NCBI GenBank assembly: GCA_020718085.1 | Contig: DYDB01000004.1 | Location: 35,930-86,905 of the forward strand | From: Micavibrio sp. | Lineage (GTDB): Bacteria; Patescibacteriota; Minisyncoccia; Moranbacterales; GCA-2747515 | Length of the DNA: 50,976 nt | Direction of reading: 5' to 3' | Shown: positions 29,534 through 40,004 of the stretch, piece after piece | How the letters are laid out: each line of letters opens with the position of its first letter | Position numbering within the stretch: position 1 is the first letter of the stretch | Translations under genes and position numbers: made by a program | Notes under the pieces: model-generated | The model's database searches: none | Seen by the model: only the letters and a program-made list of their open reading frames with translations | Told to the model about the DNA's origin: nothing

Positions 29534-30019
29534 ATGAAGGGGGAAAAAATTACCAAAATTATAACGGATATGGGAACGGTCATTGCGGTAATGACATTCT
29601 TTGGAAGTGCGATATATTTACTTTTTGATCTTCATGCAGTTTTGCTTGACGGCTGGATGGGTGTCGCTTTGCGTGTTGTAGGCATTGCGATGGCGATATA
29701 TATTGGATATGTTCCATATTGGGTCATGTCCGTTTTTTTTCGGCGCATGAATTACGTATTTTTTGGACTTGGCGCAAGTGTTGGTTTTATGGTTGGTGAT
29801 TTTGCAGCACGTATATCCATACTTGTTTTGGGCATGTTCGACAAGGGTGGCTATATATTTTATGGGGGAATTATTTGTATTTTTTTCGTGATCTTTTTCG
29901 TGACAATTTTTTGTGACAAAGGTATTGCGTGGTTTGTAGCGCATCGCATTCAGTTAAAAGAAAGTCTAATGGTAGTCAGGCAAGAGATCTGCGCTTTTGT
30001 CAATCGAAGGATCTTGTAA
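29534..30019 (+). CDS. Hypothetical multi-TM membrane protein
   Basis: Four to five hydrophobic helices; GGGGG just upstream of the start. Confidence 0.6.
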   Translation: MKGEKITKIITDMGTVIAVMTFFGSAIYLLFDLHAVLLDGWMGVALRVVGIAMAIYIGYVPYWVMSVFFRRMNYVFFGLGASVGFMVGDFAARISILVLGMFDKGGYIFYGGIICIFFVIFFVTIFCDKGIAWFVAHRIQLKESLMVVRQEICAFVNRRIL

Positions 30020-30026
30020 AAATAAA

Positions 30027-30062
30027 AAACAACCCCTCGTAAATACAAAGGGGTTGTTTTTT
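30027..30062. terminator. Bidirectional terminator between convergent genes
   Basis: AAAACAACCCCT-CGTAAATACAA-AGGGGTTGTTTT. Confidence 0.88.
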
Positions 30063-30066
30063 GAAA

Positions 30067-33000
30067 CTATTTCTTTTCTTTGACAAATGTAAGAAAAAGT
30101 ACCGGAACCAAGAACAACGTGAGAAATGATGAGAACATGAGACCAAAGATTACGGCACTTCCAAGCGCACGCCACATCTCGTTGGAGAGGGTGATTGGAA
30201 TGATGCCGAAAATTGTACAAATTGATGTTACGAATATTGCTTCCAGACGAGATTTTCCCGCATCGATGACGGCATTATAAAATGGAATGCCACTCGTGAT
30301 ATTGAGATTGATCTTGTCAATGAGAATGATCGCATTTTTTACAACAATGCCGAATAGTGCGAGTACCCCGATGAGTCCAGGGAAGCTCAAACTAATGCCA
30401 AAAATTGCAAGTCCAATAAATGTGCCAATAAGTGCAAGTGGAAGTGTGACAAGAACGATTAAAGCTTGCTTGAACGAATTGAATTGAATGATCATTGTGG
30501 AAAAAATAAGGAGTGCAGCAATGATCATTGCACGCAAGATGGATTGTACAGATTCGGTATTTTGTTCATTCTCGCCACCATAAGTGATCTCATATCCATC
30601 TGGAAGTGTGTAGTTTTGCGCAAGGGTGGATGTGAATTGTTTGAGAATTTCAGGGGAACTGGTAGTCGCCTGTGCATCAGCTGTGAGGAGAACAGTGCGT
30701 TTTTGATCAATACGCTCAATGGATTCAACGGAAGGCGTTAACGCAATACGTGCAACATCCTTGATGTAGACAGGTTGTTTGACAGCGTTGATGATCTGAA
30801 GATTTTGAATAGAATCAAGTGATGGAATTTTTTGCGTATCAAATTTTGCAACAACGTCAATGTCCTTGTTCCCATCTATTATTGTGGTTATGGTTGTGCC
30901 AGAGATCGCAGTGCGAAGTGTAGATCCAACGAGTGTTGCATTGAGATTATAGAGCTCCATTTTTGCCGCATCAAGTGCAAATGTGTATTCTGCAGGAGCG
31001 TCTTTGAGAGAAATGTCGCTATTGATCACGCCGGGGATCGTATCGAGAATTGGTTTGAGATCTCGGGCGATCTTATCAAGGGCTTGAAGATCGTTACCCA
31101 TGATCTGTGCTTGAAAAGCGGCGCCAGATGGAGGTCCGCCTGCAGGACTGGAAACTGTGATCGTTGCACCTTGAATATCTGCAATATCTTTACGGATATT
31201 GTCTGCAACCTCATAAGACCTCACATCACGTTTTTTTGTGGGAGTGAGCTTGATGGTGATCGATGCTGTATTTGCCGTGCTTTGCGTGATGCCGATATTG
31301 TCACCACCTGTGCCTGGGTTACCAACAAGTGTGGAAAAATTGAGGATCTCCGGATATTTATAGAGACGTTCCTCGACCTGCTGGATGATCTTGTCCGATT
31401 GTTCCAATGTGAGACCTGATGGTGCGCGCATGCTGATGTAAATTTCTTCTGCATCAGATGCCGGAAAAAATTCCATCTTCACGATCCCTAGTATGGGAAG
31501 TGACATAGCAAAAATGAACAGTGCAATGATCGCGCCAATAAATATACGTCGAGCCTTTTTTGTTTCAGTTATCATGCGAAGATATTTCTCATAGAGGGGC
31601 AATGCACGATCGAAATGAATGATGCCATGGATCAGTCGATCTGTGAATGATGCGGAAGCGCGTTCGCCCTGTGCACGTAATTTTTGTTTGATGAGTTCGT
31701 CATCTCGCCATTCATTATCAACGAGATCTTTGTTTTGACGCAATGTGTTCGTGCCATTGCCAAAATACCATGAGAGAAGCCATATCGTGATACCAAATAA
31801 GATCGCTGCAACAATAAATCCAATGATGTGATGCGACGCAATGCCAAAAAGTCCACCGCCAAGAAGAAAAGTGATCACTGTGAAAAACACGCCTTTTGTT
31901 AAACGAATGCGTTCCAAAACAGCCGCAAGCGGATGATTGATCATGAGTGCAATGAGAAGGGATGAGCCAAGCGTTACAGAGACAGTGATAGGGATGGATT
32001 TGATATATTCACCCATAATGCCCGTTGACATAAGAAGGGGAAGAAATGCCCACATGGTAGCAAGTGTTGTGGTAGTGAGGACAATTTTGAAATCATTGAG
32101 AACCAATAGCACTGCTTCTTCGGGTGTGAATTTACCGGTCTTCATGTATTGTTTGGTGGCACTTACGACAACGATCGCATCATCAACGAGAAGCCCCAAT
32201 GCAAGCAAAAGAGAGAAAATCGAAAGAAAGTTGAGTGATGTGCCAGTGGCATGCATGACGCCAAAGGTAAAGAAAAAAACCAATGGGATCGCAATGCCCG
32301 CAACAAATGCTTCTTTGAGTCCAACAACGAGAAATAGTACAGTGACAACAAGAACAAGTGTGATCATGAAGTCGTGAAACAATTGATCAAAATCCTGCTC
32401 GATATAATCTGCCATGTCGATGGTTGTGACATAGGACATGCTTGCGGGAAATGTTGCAAGCTGTTCATCCATTATTTTTTTTGCCTCATCAACAGTTTCA
32501 ATGATCGAACTACCTGTGCGCTTGATAATTTGGATACTCACGGCATTTTGTGGCGTGGCTCCATTTTGTGAAAAACGAGAAATAATGGTTTTTTCAATTG
32601 CAGTTTCCTCAACACGTGCAACATCACGCACATAAACGATCGCACCATTAGATGTGTGGATGATGGGAATATTGCCAAGCGAGGTTGCGTCATAAAATCT
32701 TCCATCAGTACGCACAGGATAAGAATATTCCACGCTATCAAAATTTCCTGCGGGAATTGCGCGATTTGTTGCTGCGATTGCCTGATTGGCTTGATCAATG
32801 CCAATGCCGTAAAATGACAATTTTTGTGGATCGTAGTTCACATCAAATTCTTTTTCATCACCACCGGAAATTTTCACTTCTCGAATGCCGGAAATCTTTT
32901 CTAACTCATCTTGGATTTTTTCTGCATATTCACGAAGTGTAAACCCATCATAAGGACCAGTTAATTCGAATGTGACGATTGGTGTGTCGTCAAGCGATAT

Positions 33001-33492
33001 TTCCATCACTTCCGGATCATTCGCATCTTCCGGGATATCTGCGCGGATCGTTGATAATTTATCACGTAATTTTCGCACAGAATTATCAATGTCCTCATCT
33101 GCTTCAAATTCAACAGTAACCGAAGAAAAAGAGTTTGTGGAACTGGATGTGATCTGATCAATGCCTGAGATCCCGGAGATATTCGTTTCAATTTTTTTTG
33201 TCACAAGTTCCTCCATGTCTGCGGGGGATGCTCCAGGATATGAGGCAGTGATCACAGCAATCGGGATCTTTACTTCTGGGTCGGATTCACGAGGAAGATT
33301 GATATAGGAATAGATGCCCCAACCAGATAGAAGGAGAATAAGTAAGATGACAACGCGAAAGTTTTGCACAAAGAAATTCAACCAACTTTTTGTGAGAATG
33401 GGATCGAATTCCAGTCGATCTAAATATGCAAGGTCGCTGGATGTGAATTTTTCCTTATGTTCACTTTTTTGTTCTACGGATATTTTTTTCAT
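30067..33492 (-). CDS. RND family efflux transporter (AcrB/MdtB-type)
   Basis: 1141 aa; YINLPRESDPEVKIPIAVITASYPGASPADMEELVTKKIE, LLLALGLLVDDAIVVV, GIVVKNAIILIDKIN, RLEAIFVTSICTIFGIIPI. Confidence 0.96.
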   Translation of the reverse strand: MKKISVEQKSEHKEKFTSSDLAYLDRLEFDPILTKSWLNFFVQNFRVVILLILLLSGWGIYSYINLPRESDPEVKIPIAVITASYPGASPADMEELVTKKIETNISGISGIDQITSSSTNSFSSVTVEFEADEDIDNSVRKLRDKLSTIRADIPEDANDPEVMEISLDDTPIVTFELTGPYDGFTLREYAEKIQDELEKISGIREVKISGGDEKEFDVNYDPQKLSFYGIGIDQANQAIAATNRAIPAGNFDSVEYSYPVRTDGRFYDATSLGNIPIIHTSNGAIVYVRDVARVEETAIEKTIISRFSQNGATPQNAVSIQIIKRTGSSIIETVDEAKKIMDEQLATFPASMSYVTTIDMADYIEQDFDQLFHDFMITLVLVVTVLFLVVGLKEAFVAGIAIPLVFFFTFGVMHATGTSLNFLSIFSLLLALGLLVDDAIVVVSATKQYMKTGKFTPEEAVLLVLNDFKIVLTTTTLATMWAFLPLLMSTGIMGEYIKSIPITVSVTLGSSLLIALMINHPLAAVLERIRLTKGVFFTVITFLLGGGLFGIASHHIIGFIVAAILFGITIWLLSWYFGNGTNTLRQNKDLVDNEWRDDELIKQKLRAQGERASASFTDRLIHGIIHFDRALPLYEKYLRMITETKKARRIFIGAIIALFIFAMSLPILGIVKMEFFPASDAEEIYISMRAPSGLTLEQSDKIIQQVEERLYKYPEILNFSTLVGNPGTGGDNIGITQSTANTASITIKLTPTKKRDVRSYEVADNIRKDIADIQGATITVSSPAGGPPSGAAFQAQIMGNDLQALDKIARDLKPILDTIPGVINSDISLKDAPAEYTFALDAAKMELYNLNATLVGSTLRTAISGTTITTIIDGNKDIDVVAKFDTQKIPSLDSIQNLQIINAVKQPVYIKDVARIALTPSVESIERIDQKRTVLLTADAQATTSSPEILKQFTSTLAQNYTLPDGYEITYGGENEQNTESVQSILRAMIIAALLIFSTMIIQFNSFKQALIVLVTLPLALIGTFIGLAIFGISLSFPGLIGVLALFGIVVKNAIILIDKINLNITSGIPFYNAVIDAGKSRLEAIFVTSICTIFGIIPITLSNEMWRALGSAVIFGLMFSSFLTLFLVPVLFLTFVKEKK

Positions 33493-33528
33493 TGCTAAGC
33501 ATGCTAAGGGTAAGATATATATGAAAGG

Positions 33529-34614
33529 TTATTGTGCGATCGTAATTGGGTCGCCATCATGTACTAGCTTGCTTCCGTTAAAAATGATCTTTGTCTGCGA
33601 CGTGATGTCTGATGAAGAAATTTCTGCTGTTTCGCCCGAGATCGTATGCACGGTAATGATCATTTTTTTAGCAGTGCCATTTTGATCGGCAAAGAGATAT
33701 GCTTCGTTTTGTCCAATCGTAATAACAGACAATGGTACAATAAGCCGATCTTTTTCTGATGCTGTGCGAGTGATATCAAATGAGACAGACGCAACAGATC
33801 CGATAGTGAGTGCTACGCCATTGGCTGGTTTGGCTTCAATGAGAAATCTTTTAGTTGTAGGATCCGCTTGCGGAGAGATAATATCGATCGTACCAGCAAC
33901 CTCTTTTTGATCAATGGTGATCATGAGAGGATCGCCAATCTTCATAGATGAAAGTTCATCACTGCTTACATAAAATTGTACTTTTGTTAAACCTGTTTTT
34001 GAAACAGTTGCGATAGACTGTCCCATGGACACAGAGTCTCCCAAGGAAACGGAACGCTCGATCACCGTTCCTGTAATTGGGGCTGTTACAAATTGGTTAT
34101 CCAAGGCACTTTGTAGTGTTGCTTTGGCAGAATCAACGGAAATTTCAGCGATCTCCTTGTCTTTTTTGTTTGCGTACGTATCATCTTCCTTGTAGGCATC
34201 CTTTGCACGTTTGTAAGATTCCTCTGCGGATTCAACAGCGAGTTCTAGTGTGCGAATTTGGCCACTTTTGAGACCATTTGTGCCAGGCGCTGATGCTGCT
34301 CCGGTAAGATCAATTGTCGCTAAGCGTTGTCCTTGTCTAACATTTGTCCCAAGATCAAAATTAAGAGTTGTAATCGTCCCGCTTGTGCCAGAGGTGATCG
34401 TAATTTGTTGGTCGCCAGCAATGATCGCCGGGTATGTTGAACGTTGTGTGAATTGCGTGTTGTCGCTTGCCAATCGAGTAGTTACAATTTGCGGATCCTG
34501 TGACTGAGTGTCTTGTACGAGAGTTTTATTTTGCGTTGCGCGGTATACAAGAACTATAAGAATGAGAATAAGCACAATGGAAAATATGAGTTTCTTTTTC
34601 ATAAAAATGATCAA
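33529..34614 (-). CDS. RND/HlyD-family efflux adaptor subunit
   Basis: N-terminal TM; ITSGTSGTITTLNFDLGTNVRQGQRLATID, coiled coil, QFVTAPITGTVIERSVSLGDSVSMGQ. Confidence 0.9.
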   Translation of the reverse strand: MIIFMKKKLIFSIVLILILIVLVYRATQNKTLVQDTQSQDPQIVTTRLASDNTQFTQRSTYPAIIAGDQQITITSGTSGTITTLNFDLGTNVRQGQRLATIDLTGAASAPGTNGLKSGQIRTLELAVESAEESYKRAKDAYKEDDTYANKKDKEIAEISVDSAKATLQSALDNQFVTAPITGTVIERSVSLGDSVSMGQSIATVSKTGLTKVQFYVSSDELSSMKIGDPLMITIDQKEVAGTIDIISPQADPTTKRFLIEAKPANGVALTIGSVASVSFDITRTASEKDRLIVPLSVITIGQNEAYLFADQNGTAKKMIITVHTISGETAEISSSDITSQTKIIFNGSKLVHDGDPITIAQ

Positions 34615-34622
34615 TAATGAAA

Positions 34623-35072
34623 TTAATGGAGAAAGTTTTTAATACCTTGTTTTTCTGCAGTGTCAAGAGTTGCATGAAGTTTTTTGCAAAAGGCAAAATG
34701 TTGGGCAATTTCCTCTTTCGTGAATTGTTTTTCGATGCAAACATTGCCCTTTTTGAGCCATTTTTTTATATCAGTGATCTTTTGCTTTCCGAGAGGAGTG
34801 AGGCTAAGAGAAATTTTTCGCTTGTCAGTTGTGCTGTGAATGCGTGTGATGAAGCCGTTTTTTTCCAAATATGTAATACGCTGGCTGATGTTTGACATAG
34901 TCCCACCAAGCGCATCATGAATATCAGACGGAGAAATGTGACGGTGCATATTGATTACGAAGAGGATTTTGGCGCTCACGGATGACAGATCGGCTTGTGC
35001 GAAGATATGTTTTTGTCCTAATCGCTCAAATCGATGTGCAATACACATAATTGATTCGGATATTGTATGCAT
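34623..35072 (-). CDS. MarR family transcriptional regulator
   Basis: HISPSDIHDALGGTMSNISQRITYLEKNGFITRIHSTTDKRKISLSLTPLGKQ: winged HTH with the DKRK wing. Confidence 0.87.
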   Translation of the reverse strand: MHTISESIMCIAHRFERLGQKHIFAQADLSSVSAKILFVINMHRHISPSDIHDALGGTMSNISQRITYLEKNGFITRIHSTTDKRKISLSLTPLGKQKITDIKKWLKKGNVCIEKQFTKEEIAQHFAFCKKLHATLDTAEKQGIKNFLH

Positions 35073-35224
35073 AATGAATTATTTTGTTAATACATAAATA
35101 GTTTACACATTAATAAAAAGAAGTCAATAGTTTGTAATTTACTGGATTATTTTACTTCATTTAGTAGGAGCATAATAAAAGTTGTGATATAATAGCATTT
35201 ATTAAACATGAGCATTAAAAATAT

Positions 35225-36619
35225 ATGACAAAAAAGAAAATGGTACAGATGATGATCGTTTTTCTGGCGGTGTTTTCATTCGGTGTAGTTTCTTATTTTG
35301 TTTTTATGGATAATGCTAATGATAAAAAACCAGTAGATAAAAAAAAATTGTGCAATCTTGCAGATGATCAAGCATACTTTGAGATCGCTATTGTTAATGG
35401 TGATAGGGATCAGTGTCAATGCATGAAAGACACAAATACGATGCAGACTTGTGTAGCGTCGACAGAGCAAGCAATTCTGTATCGAGAGGCTATAACACAG
35501 GTGGATGAGCGTATTTGTGAAGGTCTTGTGGCAGATGTCCAGCGAGAAGCTTGCCTTAGCGTTGTGAAAGCAAAGACAGAGTATTTGCAAAAGGAGAATA
35601 AAGAACAACTTTCTCAAACATATCTCTATAATCATAATGATGAAAAAGCAATTGCGGTTTTAAATGATATGCTTATTAAGGATCAGAATGATGTGGCGAG
35701 TCTGATCAGTATTTCATTTGCGTATGCAAATCAAGTAATTTATGGTTCACTCGATGAAAAGCAAATAAATGACAATAACAACAAAGCGCTTTCAAGTGCA
35801 AAAAAGGCACAAAAATTAGATCCAAAAAATCCAGAAGCATATAGAGCAGAAGGGTTTGCGCTTGAAGCCGCAGGCGAATTAGAAAAAGCGCTGGACGTAT
35901 ACGTTCTTGCATTAGAAGAATTTCCACAAGACGTCCTTCTGTTGAATGGTCGCGGTCATGTAGAAAGTATGTTGGGGTATGTGAGGAGCGCAATCGAAAC
36001 ATTTGAGTTAGCTGTCAGCATTGATGCAGATGTGCAGTATTCTGCGCCATTGATGAATCTGTGTCGACTGCAAGCAGGGGATTCGTCTTTATTTGACAAT
36101 GCTGTGAGAAATTGTCAAAAATTAGTTGATGCGAATAATTCTAGCTCAAATGAAAAATCAGAAGCATTACAGATAATGGCTCAGATATTATTAATGCAAA
36201 AAAAGACGGATCAGGCATTGGACAAATTACAATATGCACGCACATTAGCGCCGATGAATGATAATGTTTATGTTACTTTGGCAGGTGCATATAATCAAAA
36301 AGAAAATGGCATAATGGCGGAAGAAATGGCCAATAAGGCATTGACTATTAACGATATAAAAACTGTCGCATATTATGAATTGGCTCATGCGCGCTTTCAA
36401 CAGAAAAAAAATAGTGAAGCGATTATTGCGGCTGAAAATGGATTGCGCGTGGTAGACGAAGATGTGTCATTATTATTACCAAACAAGCCGCGAGTGAAGA
36501 TGGATCTCTATTATTTATTAGCAGATATATACAGTACGCAGAACGATCAAGAATCAATGCAACGTTACAAGTTGCTTGGTGATGAAAATGCGAGTATTTT
36601 AAATCTAAATTCTAAATAA
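35225..36619 (+). CDS. Membrane-anchored TPR-repeat protein
   Basis: N-terminal TM; multiple TPR-like units (AQKLDPKNPEAYRAEGFALEAAGELEKALDVYVLALEEFP; ALDKLQYARTLAPMNDNVYVTLAGAYNQKENGIMAEEMANKAL). Confidence 0.85.
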   Translation: MTKKKMVQMMIVFLAVFSFGVVSYFVFMDNANDKKPVDKKKLCNLADDQAYFEIAIVNGDRDQCQCMKDTNTMQTCVASTEQAILYREAITQVDERICEGLVADVQREACLSVVKAKTEYLQKENKEQLSQTYLYNHNDEKAIAVLNDMLIKDQNDVASLISISFAYANQVIYGSLDEKQINDNNNKALSSAKKAQKLDPKNPEAYRAEGFALEAAGELEKALDVYVLALEEFPQDVLLLNGRGHVESMLGYVRSAIETFELAVSIDADVQYSAPLMNLCRLQAGDSSLFDNAVRNCQKLVDANNSSSNEKSEALQIMAQILLMQKKTDQALDKLQYARTLAPMNDNVYVTLAGAYNQKENGIMAEEMANKALTINDIKTVAYYELAHARFQQKKNSEAIIAAENGLRVVDEDVSLLLPNKPRVKMDLYYLLADIYSTQNDQESMQRYKLLGDENASILNLNSK

Positions 36620-36624
36620 TATAT

Positions 36625-37797
36625 ATGATTAAGGTAATAAAATACAGTTTCATTTTCTTATTTATAGTTCTTCTTCTACCACAAGATGTATTTGCAGCAA
36701 GTACGTCCGTTTATTGTGAATATACTTGTAGTACATCGTACATATGCATGAACAAAGATAATAAAAATGATAAGAAATGGCCAGATCACGTAAATGGGCG
36801 TCTCAAAAGTAATTGCAATGGAGGATGCAGCGATCCGTATGAGTGTAAAAAATATTATCAGTCTTGCACAAGCCCTTGTAGCTGGGGATATATTTGTACA
36901 AATAACAGTGTGGTTCCACCGCCGGTTTATACATGTAGTTATATTACCTCATATGGATCGTGGACTGAGTGCATAAATGGTTTTCGAACAGGTTTGGATC
37001 CAGTTTTTGGTACAAAGAATATCACAAATGTTTCTGAATGCGTTGATCCGCCGCCAATCCCATGTACATTACCAGCCTGTGGAACAAGTAACGGTGGAAC
37101 ATTTGCAACTTTTCCAACAACCAATCTATGTTCCGCAGGAACTGTGGGCCATCAAGCCGAAAACGGATGGAGTTATTCATGGTCTTGTACAAGTGATGGG
37201 TCTCAAGTATGGTGTAGTGCCAATAAGCCTGTGCCAGCAGCATGTGGAACAAGTAACGGTGGAACATTTGCAACTTTTCCAACAACCAATCTATGTTCCG
37301 CAGGAACTGTGGGTCATCAAGCCGAAAACGGATGGAGTTATTCATGGTCTTGTACAAGTGGCGCATCTCAAGTGTGGTGTAATGCCAATAAACCATCAGC
37401 ACCAACATATTCTTGTCTTCCTCCACTTCCGCCAAGTGATGCACAATGGTGTAATGATGATAATGTAAACCTAACGTCAAATATTTCATGGATAAGTGTA
37501 GGAACATCACAGACTGGTTGTACTGGGCGCAAGTGTGAGTATTATGAATTGCCCACGCAAGATTACGTGTGTCAAAACAAGAATGTCAGTTGTCCACAAG
37601 GCACATCGATATGCGCAGGTGATACAAATGAAAGATGCACTAATCCTAATACGTCATGGATAAACGTCGGAGCGTCAGCATCACTATGTACTGCCCGAGA
37701 ATGTGAATGCTATACGAACTCACCAGGAACATCGACAACGGGTACAAATGGTGATGGCGATGGTGCAGATGGGCGCATGATTGAAACGCGACCATAA
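36625..37797 (+). CDS. Secreted Cys-rich repeat protein
   Basis: Signal peptide ending VFAA; many Cys; two near-identical 55-aa units (CGTSNGGTFATFPTTNLCSAGTVGHQAENGWSYSWSCTS.....WC.ANKP). Confidence 0.8.
   Translation: MIKVIKYSFIFLFIVLLLPQDVFAASTSVYCEYTCSTSYICMNKDNKNDKKWPDHVNGRLKSNCNGGCSDPYECKKYYQSCTSPCSWGYICTNNSVVPPPVYTCSYITSYGSWTECINGFRTGLDPVFGTKNITNVSECVDPPPIPCTLPACGTSNGGTFATFPTTNLCSAGTVGHQAENGWSYSWSCTSDGSQVWCSANKPVPAACGTSNGGTFATFPTTNLCSAGTVGHQAENGWSYSWSCTSGASQVWCNANKPSAPTYSCLPPLPPSDAQWCNDDNVNLTSNISWISVGTSQTGCTGRKCEYYELPTQDYVCQNKNVSCPQGTSICAGDTNERCTNPNTSWINVGASASLCTARECECYTNSPGTSTTGTNGDGDGADGRMIETRP
37075..37404 (+). repeat. Two tandem near-identical 165-bp units
   Basis: Unit 1 37075-37239 and unit 2 37240-37404; long exact stretches such as GGAACAAGTAACGGTGGAACATTTGCAACTTTTCCAACAACCAATCTATGTTCCGCAGGAACTGTGGG. 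Confidence 0.95.
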
Positions 37798-37842
37798 AAA
37801 AATACGCAGTATAAGATTCACAAGAAATCTATAGTCGAAACA

Positions 37843-37885
37843 AAATAACCGTGATCTCTGAGTAATGGATCACGATTATTTTTTG
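37843..37885 (+). terminator. Intrinsic terminator
   Basis: AATAACCGTGATC-TCTGAGTAATG-GATCACGATTATTTTTT. Confidence 0.8.
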
Positions 37886-38129
37886 TCAATCATAAAGGAT
37901 TTCGATTTTAAATTATGGAAATATCTTCATTCAAATCAAATAATTCATAACTTATTTAGTAGAGAAATAAAAAAATAGTATTAGTCAGACATTTTTAATT
38001 GTAAATAGTTGTTCGTTCATTGTTAAAAAACACGATGCGATTTATAACAAAACGTAGATGAAACTAAGAGTTTGTTTTTTTGGTGAAATGGCCTTATAAT
38101 GTGAATATATATATTGATTGTGAGAGAAA

Positions 38130-39980
38130 ATGGAAAACAAAAAGCACATGCAAGGTCTCGGGTCTGCACGTATTGACAAGAGATCGTACTTATTTTTATG
38201 TGGGGAGGAAGATCTGGCGCACGGTACGTTTACTGTGCGTGAAAGTGAGGATGGGATCAATTTTACTGCACTCACACAAAACGCAAAAGTTGTGAATATC
38301 AACGGACCAGCTGATGAATTTGATCAGTGTGGTTTTTTAAGTGCATCAAAAGATGGAAAGATGTACTATTTGACATACCAAATATGTGATGAGGAACGAC
38401 TGTCTGTTGCGCGATCGCGCAATTTGATCGATTGGGAAAAAGTAACAGATGTGGAAGGTATAAAAGGCAATGGTAAAATCGTGTCGGATTATTGGTATGC
38501 CGGGCGCAATGTGATGTTCACTGGCGGAGATGCAATTCGTGCACACGTTTCCTCCGACATGCAGAGATGGACGCGTGCCAAAAAAGATCTCATTGCGATC
38601 AATTTGAACGAATTTCAAATGGAACTTTTCGTATTGGATGTGCAGATCGTGGATGATGGTGTATTTGTAATGTATGCAGCAAAGACAAATGAAAGATGTG
38701 TCATACAATATAAGATCTATGGGGCATTATTTGAATATGGTGATCCAACAAAGATGATCTGGTGCTCTCAAGAGCCAATTTATGAAACACAAAATACAAA
38801 AAATAATTGCTCAACACTTTTTGGTGCGGTGGTTTTTGACGAATATTTCATCTCCTATTGGATGAATGATGCCGGAGAGATGTTCTTGTTGCGACATTTT
38901 TATCATCATAAAGAGGATGAAATTGCACGAGAAAATATTGCAGATGAATCTGTGACACAGGAAACAAATCGTCCGTTTCTTGTATTGGAGCGTGTAGAGT
39001 CAAATCCAATTTTAGAACCACAACATTTCTGTGCATGGGAGTCAAAAGCAACATATAATCCGACAGCTTTTGAACATGATGGGGTCATCCATATTATATA
39101 TAGAGCAGAGGGTCATGACATGATCTCCGTTCTCGGTTATGCTGCAACTACGGACGGCGTGACGATCGAAGATCGATTGCCATACTGTATTTATCGCAGG
39201 ATCATCAAGCCGGCAAACACAAATTTTCCAAGAGTGCCGTATACGTCCGGAGGTAATAATTACGGCGGCTGCGAAGACCCTCGTGCTGTATTGATCGACG
39301 GTGTGGTATATATTACGTACACAGCTTTTGACGGATGGGGTTCTGTGCGTGTGGCACTTACCTCAATTGACCTTGAAGATTTGAAAAATAAAATATGGAG
39401 TTGGAAAAAAACAGTTCTTATATCACCGCCTGGAGAAATGAATAAAAATTGGGTGATATTTCCGGAGAAAATCGATGGAAAATTTGCGATCATGCACAGC
39501 TTTTATCCAAAAATTCTCATTGATTATTTTGATGATCTGGATGAATTGGATGGTAGTAAACGATTTATAAAGAGTAATAATACGCGACCGATCGACCCGA
39601 CGCGTACGTGGGACAGTTGGTTTCGTGGGGTTGGTCCAGCGCCACTTCGCACGGAAGATGGATGGCTTGTTTTTTATCATGCGATGAACTGTAAAAATCC
39701 TGACAGATATAAAGTTGGCGCATTGCTTTTGGACATCAATGATCCAACAAAGGTTTTGTATCGGTCATCCGCACCGATCTTGGAACCGCAGGAAACATAT
39801 GAAAACGATGGACATAAATGGGGCGTGGTGTATTGTTGCGGTGCGGTGATCAAAGATGAGCAGGTGCTCGTGTATTATGGCGGTTCAGACAAATTTGTAT
39901 GCGTGGCCACAGCACCTTTGCGGGAATTTTTGGATGATCTCAAGCGTACAGGTGAAGTAAAAATGCATACTAAACATTAA
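38130..39980 (+). CDS. Bimodular beta-propeller protein with C-terminal GH130-type (mannoside phosphorylase-like) domain
   Basis: C-terminal half: RVESNPILEPQHFCAWESKATYNPTAFEHDGVIHIIYRAEG, GGCEDPRAVLIDGVVYITYTAFDGWGSVRVALTS, GPAPLRTEDGWLVFYHA, YYGGSDKFVCVATAPL. N-terminal half propeller-like but lacking CEDPR. Confidence 0.82.
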   Translation: MENKKHMQGLGSARIDKRSYLFLCGEEDLAHGTFTVRESEDGINFTALTQNAKVVNINGPADEFDQCGFLSASKDGKMYYLTYQICDEERLSVARSRNLIDWEKVTDVEGIKGNGKIVSDYWYAGRNVMFTGGDAIRAHVSSDMQRWTRAKKDLIAINLNEFQMELFVLDVQIVDDGVFVMYAAKTNERCVIQYKIYGALFEYGDPTKMIWCSQEPIYETQNTKNNCSTLFGAVVFDEYFISYWMNDAGEMFLLRHFYHHKEDEIARENIADESVTQETNRPFLVLERVESNPILEPQHFCAWESKATYNPTAFEHDGVIHIIYRAEGHDMISVLGYAATTDGVTIEDRLPYCIYRRIIKPANTNFPRVPYTSGGNNYGGCEDPRAVLIDGVVYITYTAFDGWGSVRVALTSIDLEDLKNKIWSWKKTVLISPPGEMNKNWVIFPEKIDGKFAIMHSFYPKILIDYFDDLDELDGSKRFIKSNNTRPIDPTRTWDSWFRGVGPAPLRTEDGWLVFYHAMNCKNPDRYKVGALLLDINDPTKVLYRSSAPILEPQETYENDGHKWGVVYCCGAVIKDEQVLVYYGGSDKFVCVATAPLREFLDDLKRTGEVKMHTKH

Positions 39981-40004
39981 GGCAATATATTTTAAAATAC
40001 GCAT

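Noticed and set aside
35085-35125. AT-rich TTAATA...CATTAATA block upstream of marR considered as a MarR operator
   Set aside because: Half-sites are weak and fully AT-rich, so chance similarity is likely without comparative data.
37022-37510. 162-aa minus-strand ORF with internal repeats opposite the Cys-rich protein
   Set aside because: It mirrors the 165-bp repeat of the well-supported + strand gene; antisense shadow ORF without independent signals.
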